Below are positions 57,452-64,000 of a stretch of DNA of 64,000 bases, piece after piece; positions within the stretch are counted from its first letter, which is position 1; each line of letters opens with the position of its first letter. The notes under the pieces are model-generated. The model worked only from the letters and a program-made list of their open reading frames with translations. It did no database searches and was not told the DNA's origin. A program made the translations under genes and the position numbers. This DNA comes from Paramecium sonneborni (Eukaryota; Ciliophora; Oligohymenophorea; Peniculida; Parameciidae), in assembly GCA_905182985.1 (NCBI GenBank), contig CAJJDN010000017.1, forward strand, positions 505,775-569,774, read 5' to 3'.

Positions 57452-59609
57452 ATGGGTAATACAGAAGGTAATGCAGGGATAAAAGAATTACATGCAAATT
57501 ACATATAGATTCGTAATATCAAAGATGATGCAAGATATGGGGAAGGTCGAATAGTGAAGTAGAAGTAGACTAAAGAAGAATCATTTCAAAAAGAGATGAA
57601 TTTAACAGATGAAGATAAATTCAAGAAAGTGAAAATAATGTTGGAAAAGAAGTAGAATAACAAATATGATAACATAATAAATGTTACTAGTATAAAAGTT
57701 TGAGTAAAATTATCTAGAGCTTTATTATCAGGAAGATAGTTAATTCTGTGGTCAATTTTATAAAATATACATATTGTTAGAATACATTCCATTATGTTTA
57801 TACGATATAATAGAATAGAGATTAGCTAAGAAGTAATAATTGAAGGAATCTGAGTTGTGGCCTATTTTAACAGGATGTATAGAAGGATTGTTTATTTTAC
57901 AATCTTAGAATATAAGTCATTAATCTATTAGACCTGAAACTATTTCATATATGGAATAATATCCATATGTAAAATTAAGTGATCCAACTGTAAGTGGAGT
58001 ATTAAGTTCATTCTAATAAGTTGTGTAAGATGAATTGAAATAAATTAATTAGAATTACTTAAGTCCTTAGTTAATGTAATCATTAAATGATCAAATTTAA
58101 CCATAACATAATCCATACAAAAGTGATGTATATTCATTAGGAATGACAATGCTTTATCTCTCAACTCTAAATAATTGTGATGATTGTTATGATCTATCAA
58201 GATCAAAAGTAATACATCAATAAGTTTAACGTAGATTATAATAAATGGAATAATCATTCTCAACATAATATGTTTAAATATTAAGAAATATGTTATTACT
58301 TAATGAAGAATAAAGACCAGATTTTATTTAATTAAAATAGGAATTTTAAGGCATATCTATTCCTCATTCTCTATAAAAATAATATCATGAAGAAGAAGAA
58401 ATTATCTAATCTAAATAAGTTCCTATTATTTAAGTTGAATCTTATTAGTAAGCAGTTGAAAGCTTTTCTATTCAGTAACCCTAAACACCTTAAGTTGTTA
58501 TGTATTCAGAATCTAGTGCTAAATTTAATATCTAACAATCTAATTAATCTATTCCTAATACCTCAATTTAAAGATCTTAATAACAATTAAAAATCTCTCA
58601 ATAGACTAATTAATCTATCTATGTTGATCGTAATGGAGTTTAAGATTTAAGACCTGACATATATGATCATATAAAAATTGTAATTCATTCTATTATTCTC
58701 TTAGTTACCTTTATCTGAACAAATTTCTTTTCCATCAGAAATCGATCATAATATAGGCAATCAAATTGGAATGGATTAATTTCTAGATATTACTAATGAA
58801 CCAGAACCTGATGATAATTATAATAATAACCTTATGCCTACCACATCTTTTGAAACTTCTTAATAATATCAATAATAATATTAACAGATGTAATAATCCA
58901 AATCCAATAATTTACCTGTTTCATATGATTCATATAATGTAGATTACAATTAAACTAATAATTTATCAAATCAAAAAAAATATGATTATTTATATGATAG
59001 AAATCTAAGCAATCAAGAAAAACTTATTAATTATTAGAATGATCTAAAAAAAACATTTGAACACCTTTCAATTAAACCTGAAAAAGTAATCGAAGTCTAT
59101 GGAAATGGATCTAAATATGAAGGTGAAAAACTTAATGGTTTGAGACATGGTAATGGTACCTTCTTTTATTAAGATAATGGAGGAGTATATGAAGGTTAAT
59201 GGTTTGAAAATAAAATGCATGGAATGGGTATATAATGATATTTATATTTAGGAACATTATTTTATGCTTCTGGTAAACCTGCCTATGAAGGATAATGGGT
59301 TAATGATAAGTTTGAAGGTAAAGGAACTTTGTATAATGAAGAGCCATAATCCTTATTTACTGAATTTGATTATAGAGATTTTGATCAAGTTGGAGAGTAT
59401 TTTTTCAATTTAACTTTAGATTTTGGACTAAATACGTTGGTCTATTCCATGATGATAATAAAGAAGGACAAGGTACACTCTATCTATCTAATGGTGATAA
59501 ATTTGAAGGCAATTTTCTTCAAGATCTTGTTAGTGGTCCTGGAAAATACATTAAATCTAATGGATAATTTGTTTCTGGGAGATGGTGGAGAAACAAACTT
59601 TAATAATGA
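57452..59609 (+). CDS. pseudokinase with C-terminal MORN repeats
   Basis: N-terminal kinase-like domain: GNAGIKELHANYIQIRNIKD, KIYILLEYIPLCLYDIIEQR, ISHQSIRPETISYMEQYPYV (HQS in place of HRD), KLSDPTVSGVLS (SDP in place of DFG), NPYKSDVYSLGMTMLYLSTL, RNMLLLNEEQRPDFIQLKQE. Two key catalytic residues are replaced, so it is probably inactive. After a Gln/Ser-rich linker of about 230 residues come MORN repeats: YEGEKLNGLRHGNGTFFYQD, YEGQWFENKMHGMG, YEGQWVNDKFEGKGTLY, KFEGNFLQDLVSGPGKY. Introns include one near 57690-57717 (28 nt), 58681-58705 (25 nt), one near 59227-59250 (24 nt) and one near 59398. MORN repeats bind membranes or form scaffolds, so a membrane-tethered scaffold is likely. Confidence 0.83.
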
Positions 59610-59839
59610 CAATTAATCTTAATATATATATATAATAATAAATATTCATTTACACCCAAAATAACTTACAATATAGATATATATACTATTATAATATATT
59701 TATCAAATAAATATGTCTATTTCAATTTTAAGTATCTTTAAAGTGAATAAACTGCATATAAAATATAAAAGATGATAAAATGAATGAAATTTTACATTGA
59801 ATTATTATAAATTATAAATTTATTATTTTGATAACAGAT

Positions 59840-60988
59840 TCAATTTAATAATTCTTCATTTATACTCTTTTTCTCTTATTCATTGACTTAATTCTTTTAT
59901 TCTAAACACTAAATTTATTGATTAATTTATACTTTAAATGGCAATTTTATTATACTGTTATAAATTAATGATCCAAAGACTAATATTATAAATCCAATTA
60001 ATTAACCCCAATAAAAATTCTCCCACCCTATTATTAAGCAAGTTATCCATACTAATGCAATTGTTGTTACTTATACTACACTTTTTGTCAAAGCACTCAA
60101 ATATTTTACTACAGCCATACAAATAGAATTTAATAATAAAATTGATGTTGCTTCTGCAATTATTAGTAAAAACAATTATGGCTAATAACTTTAATTCTTA
60201 AATGAAAAAACCACCTAAAAAAATTAAATTGTTTATTCTAAATAATATTTTCCATCTGAATTCTAAGGACAGCCGCTTTGCATATTTGATGGGCATGGAA
60301 TAATTTCTAAAATCACCAACAAAATAGAAGTAAATACCAAACCCCATAATCCTTCCAAACCAACTAATTCAAAAGGATTTAAATAGTATTTTCTAAAATA
60401 TTTCTCCTCTAAAATCACTTAAACTGAAAAAATAAAAAAAGATAAACATAAAAATAACACTCCAATTAAATAATCTGATTGTGTTTATTTAAAATATATA
60501 GTAATACCGACAATTAAATTCCCTAATACTACTAAAGACATTCCTAATATTTAGTGTTTAGTTGGAACTTTTTTTAAAAATATTACTGAAAATATTGCAG
60601 TTATTACAACTGTTGCTCCTCTCAACATCTAATAAACTGATGTAGGCATTAATGACAATGCAAAAAATGCTAAACAACTTGCAACCAAATCACATAAAGT
60701 TGGAATTATTACTACTAAATAATTAATCTTTGTTTCTTATTTCAATTTTTTAGCAATTTCCAGTTCGTATAAATATTTTGAATAATTAAAAGATTTGTAT
60801 AACAAAAATATAATATAACAAATTGATTCACCGAAAAACATTGTAAGTGTTTAAGTAAATGGATGATTAAATTCCTAATTATTGATTGTTATTTTTGATT
60901 ATAACTTAAAGACGATTGATGAAGCAGTATTAACTAACATTTACATGGCTATGAGTATGTATCCATTGGCACTCGAGATCGATGTCAT
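59840..60988 (-). CDS. SLC35F/DMT-type transporter
   Basis: 382 residues, no intron, ten hydrophobic spans. Typical drug/metabolite-transporter features: NGYILIAMQMLVNTASSIVF at the start, LVVIIPTLCDLVASCLAFFA, SLMPTSVYQMLRGATVVITA-IFSVIFLKKVPTKHQILGMS (the MLRGA-V-IFTA element of SLC35F6 and its relatives), VVLGNLIVGI, LIIAEATSILLLNSICMAVV-KYLSALTKSVVQVTTIALVW and a final span FIILVFGSLIYNSIIKL. The C-terminal tail is Gln/Asn/Lys-rich. Members are nucleotide-sugar or small-metabolite carriers of the Golgi, lysosome or plasma membrane; the substrate cannot be read from sequence. Confidence 0.92.
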
Positions 60989-61012
60989 CTAATTAAAATA
61001 TTTATAAAAAGT

Positions 61013-62093
61013 TCATATATTAATAACTAAAGATAATGTTTTCAGTACTGAAGGAATAGGCATATTTGATTGTTCCATAATTTTAGTTAAGCCTTTAAAT
61101 ACTGTTAATTCTTAAAAATTAGATAAATATTGTTCAAATAGTTGTTCAATTATTTTATCCGAATTTCCATTTTCAAAGAAATTGTTAGACTTTATTTCAG
61201 ACACTTCTTAACAGTATGATTCTCTTTTATTTTATAGGTTTTCTTTTGTTTATAAATCTAAAAGACCAACATTATCAAATTATAATGGATTGACTATCTC
61301 TTAAATCTGACCCATATCATTAATTGTTATTTCTAAATCTTTTAATTAAGATTAATGACAATCACATGAATTGGCCAGATTTAGTAACTACTAGTTAACC
61401 TTTTACAATTCCATAATCTATTTGATTTTCATAACAATACCTTTAATTCTAACTTATATAACTTATTTTAAAGGATCAAGTTTTCCTTCTTTAGTTTTTG
61501 ATAATCTTCTGTCTTATGTTTTGAGGAATTAGAATATTCCTTACTATTGATAGTACTTTTCTTTGTTTATTCTAATTCTGGAATTTGATACACTAATTCA
61601 ATCTATTTAGAATACATTATTTGTTGATATTAGATATATTATTATTTTCTTGCATTTTTACTAAGACTTAAGCTATTGCTTATTATGATTACGAGATGCT
61701 GATTATTTTGTTTTTTTATATTGTAGACAACCTTGGATTGTTTGGAGATCTTAAAATATTTTGGCTCTATACTTTTAATTAGGAGATGTTTTTCTAAGTT
61801 TATCTGAACTATCACTCAAATTAATTGTAGCTTTTCTAGCAGATAAGATTGTATTTTATTTTTGTAAAAACTAAGCATTCTAAATTGGTAAATATAAATC
61901 TTCTGCTTTAAATTGACTATTCGAAGCTTTTTCTTGCTATTATTTATTACTAATTAACAATTTTTATATACATTTTATCCTTTGAGTTACTATTTAGATC
62001 ATTTTTAGGAGGTGTCAAACTTGGAACCCTTTTTGTAGACAATATGTTTGGTGCATTCAATTAATAGTAACTTCTGGTGTTATGGTAATTCAT
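61013..62093 (-). CDS. Gln/Lys/Ser-rich protein of unknown function
   Basis: Starts MNYHNTRSYYQLNAPNILST then KRVPSLTPPKND, which looks like a set of phosphorylatable linear motifs. A 22-nt intron near 61957 joins to QEKASNSQFKAEDLYLPIQN, LSARKATINLSDSSDKLRKT. The C-terminal part is folded-looking: DLEITINDMGQIQEIVNPLQ, SDKIIEQLFEQYLSNFQELT, FKGLTKIMEQSNMPIPSVLK then TLSLVINI-TGA. One or two more introns are needed around 61380-61600, where I could not fix the sites. No domain was recognised. Its stop is 25 nt from the start of the transporter gene on the same strand. Confidence 0.6.
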
Positions 62094-62394
62094 CTAATTT
62101 TTGGATTAGTTCAAACAATTATTAAATGGTATTATTATTATTCATATGAATTCTAAGGAAATTGATATTTTAAATTACAAAAGTAAAGTATTAAAAATAA
62201 TTAATTATTTTTATAAATCTTTATGCACCCATTTTCATTATTTTATTTAATCTAAGCTATAGAATAAATCAATAGTCTTAATGAAATACTTTCTAGTTTT
62301 AAATATCATTAAATTAAATTGAAAAATATTATTAAGTATTAAATAATGTCGTAAAATAATCTATTAAAACTTTGAAAAAGATACAATTCTATAT

Positions 62395-63003
62395 ATGAAT
62401 TAAAAGAGAGAAAAATAAAGTGATGAAAATCTCATCTGAGAATTACAATCATTTTATTCTATAATAAATTCTCATTTTTTATTATAAATATAGGTTTTCA
62501 TTACATTGTTTGTCTTTTCACCATTATACTTTGAATTGAATTACATTTTCATATCATTAAATTAAAAGGCATAATTTTACAACGAAATTTAATTACATAA
62601 AAATGGTGATTTAGTTTTTGATGTATTATTTATACAAGTTTTTTTACTTCCTCCAAGCTTAATGGTATTCAAAAAGCCATCAAAGTTTGATTTACATAAG
62701 GGAATAGTATTCTATTATTCATTTTTGTAATTAAATAAGCTTGTAATTTATCTTTACATTTCTTTAAATTTATTGTCCTTTGCATCTTATTTAATTTTTG
62801 GTTATTATTCTAATTTTGGTGGAGAAATGACTTTTAATGGAGAAACTGTTTTATCTAATATAGGAGGAGTACTAAATTAATTGATAGTAAAATCTCCTTA
62901 GATGTTGATATATTTAGTAGGAGAATTATTTGATTTATAACTATCAAAGAGATTAGAAAATTATTATGAAGTTCCAGATGTTGTGAGTGTAATTGATTTC
63001 TGA
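62395..63003 (+). CDS. hydrophobic membrane protein, incomplete model
   Basis: From about 62440 to 63000 one frame is open: VFITLFVFSPLYFELNYIFI, FDVLFIQVFLLPPSLMVFKK, LNKLVIYLYISLNLLSFASY-LIFGYYSNFGGEMTFNGETV, LVGELFDLQLSKRLENYYEV. At least three membrane spans are evident. The ATG at 62395 is in the same frame but a TGA follows after 14 codons unless a 21-nt intron (GTGATG..CTGAG) is removed. The 3' end at TGA 63001-63003 may be within an intron; protein-like fragments with another span (SKFFYVYCTIFLFIY) continue to about 63290. It may be a gene with unresolved exons or a decaying copy. Confidence 0.4.
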
Positions 63004-63507
63004 GGATGTAAGTATGTTTTAATTTATTATTTTTAATTTTAGTGTTCCTACTCTTACTTAGATAATTAAGTGTCATCGAACATCCATACTTTTTCAAATT
63101 ATTCTCTAGTAATCTCTGAATTATTTGAAGAATTTATAAAATTAAAGATTTGTAAGATTTAACTAAAATTGATTATGTGAAGTTTTTACCTACTAGAAGT
63201 AATTCCATGGTTAGATTGAAGTTCTTAAGTAAATTCTTCTATGTCTATTGTACCATTTTTCTTTTTATCTATTGAGTCAAAAGTACTCTTAAGATTAGGA
63301 AATCTAGATTGCATATTTGATTTAACCTTTTTCCATTGTTAGATTGTTTAATGCATATTCGTTATAAATTTAATTTAAATTTATTCAAATTAAGTTGGTA
63401 AATGAGTTTTTAAGTTTATTAAAGATTTATTATAATCGTATTATTTTATGAATAATTAAACATAATTTCAATAATAATTTATCATAAGAAATAGAAAATT
63501 ATAAAAA

Positions 63508-63913
63508 ATGATTTCTAATATGCTTATTCTATATAAATATGACGCCTCACCTCAACTTCTATATGAAAAATTTATGGAAATTAAAGATAATTAAACTAAA
63601 TTTTTATTTGTAGTTTAGGATTTTCTTGAAAAAGACAAGTTTAGACAATGAGATTAGTTATTGAATAAAATTTATTTGAGACTAAATATTCAATAGAAAA
63701 TATGATTTTTCATCCAGATTATATGTGAAGAATCTTAAAAAAATGAAAATGAGGGAAATTAGAATATATATTCTGAAATAATAATTGATATGTATTTCAA
63801 AATGGAAACAAAAGGTTTATATGTAAAAATTTATGTAAAAATTGAGGTTCTAATTGGATGTCCAAATATGTATGAATATGAATAATATTTTAATGATAAT
63901 AAATTTAAGTGAC
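63508..63913 (+). pseudogene. possible gene relic interrupted by TGA
   Basis: One frame starts MISNMLILYKYDASPQLLYE, continues FLFVVQDFLEKDKFRQ to a TGA, resumes DQLLNKIYLRLNIQQKI to another TGA, then IICEESQKNENEGNQNIYSE and METKGLYVKIYVKIEVLIGC to a third. Both flanks of each TGA are protein-like, which suggests a decayed gene rather than noncoding DNA. It overlaps the start of the next gene, so its end cannot be real. No family was recognised. Confidence 0.3.
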
Positions 63914-64000
63914 TTATTCTTGAGTTTGATTGGAGGAATAATGATAGGAGTGGCATGTAGTATACATTACATCACAAAAGGGAGAATAGCTGGAATTAGT
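63872..64000 (+). CDS. YeeE/YedE-type membrane transporter, 3' partial
   Basis: Runs off the window end after 43 codons: MNMNNILMIINLSDLFLSLI then GGIMIGVACSIHYITKGRIA-GIS. The GG.LIG.A.....GR.AGIS pattern is the start of a YeeE/YedE (DUF395) protein, an inner-membrane family that moves thiosulfate or other sulfur compounds in bacteria and also occurs in protists. The first of several membrane spans is complete. A start further downstream (MIINLS) is possible. Confidence 0.72.
   Translation, partial: MNMNNILMIINLSDLFLSLIGGIMIGVACSIHYITKGRIAGIS

Noticed and set aside
1..64000. Bacterial or standard-code eukaryotic origin
   Set aside because: With TAA and TAG as stops, no conserved gene is intact. 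With both read as Gln, eL27, HDAC, H3, SLC35 and others are full length, and short GT..AG introns are needed.
1..64000. TGA read as tryptophan throughout
   Set aside because: Conserved proteins end at TGA at the right length (eL27, H3, Alba, PI4K) and their tryptophans are TGG, so TGA is the stop codon here.
1..64000. CRISPR arrays, bacterial insertion sequences, transposase genes, telomeric repeats
   Set aside because: None were seen: no spaced repeats, no DDE or reverse-transcriptase motifs, and no C4A2/C3A3-type telomere tract.

Overview
The window is ciliate macronuclear DNA, and the intron size points to the genus Paramecium. The sequence is very AT-rich. Conserved proteins (ribosomal proteins eL6 and eL27, a class I histone deacetylase, a PI4-kinase, histone H3) are open only if TAA and TAG are read as glutamine, with TGA as the only stop. 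Introns are tiny, mostly 19-31 nt, start GTA and end TAG or, quite often, AAG. Genes are dense on both strands with short spacers. Coordinates below are for the unspliced gene from start codon to TGA; minus-strand genes are given low to high.

Layout. 1-8 kb: end of a four-helix membrane protein, a decayed ORF, eL6, a coiled-coil protein, a short divergent tubulin, eL27 and a CCCH zinc-finger protein. 8-16 kb: adenylate kinase AK6, tRNA-Val(CAC), a possible structured RNA, an unknown large protein, PI4-kinase beta type, a shortened histone H3 variant and tRNA-Ala(AGC). 16-26 kb: an Alba protein, a doublecortin-kinase, a class I HDAC ending next to an N gap whose two flanks are identical (assembly artefact), a pseudokinase and a WDR74/Nsa1-type WD protein. 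26-34 kb: a cysteine-rich surface protein, kinase relics, an Asn-rich ORF, coiled-coil proteins, a trichocyst matrix protein and a multi-pass membrane protein. 34-50 kb: a mitochondrial-carrier-like protein, an FCP1/SCP phosphatase, a two-PHD-finger protein, long coiled-coil proteins, a TRF4-type nucleotidyltransferase and a CK1 kinase. 50-64 kb: a 4 kb type I membrane protein, a NOP14-like 3' fragment, a CHORD-like zinc protein, a pseudokinase-MORN fusion, an SLC35-type transporter and the start of a YeeE/YedE-type transporter.

The genes form no operon or shared pathway: this is ordinary eukaryotic housekeeping mixed with ciliate-specific families (trichocyst contents, surface protein, kinases). 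The most notable points are a histone H3 lacking the ARKS motifs, catalytically dead kinases including one fused to MORN repeats, homology-supported AAG 3' splice sites, introns down to about 16-19 nt, and a spurious gap duplication. Gene fragments between intact genes look like decaying duplicates. Frames and splice sites were worked out by eye; no alignment or search was run.
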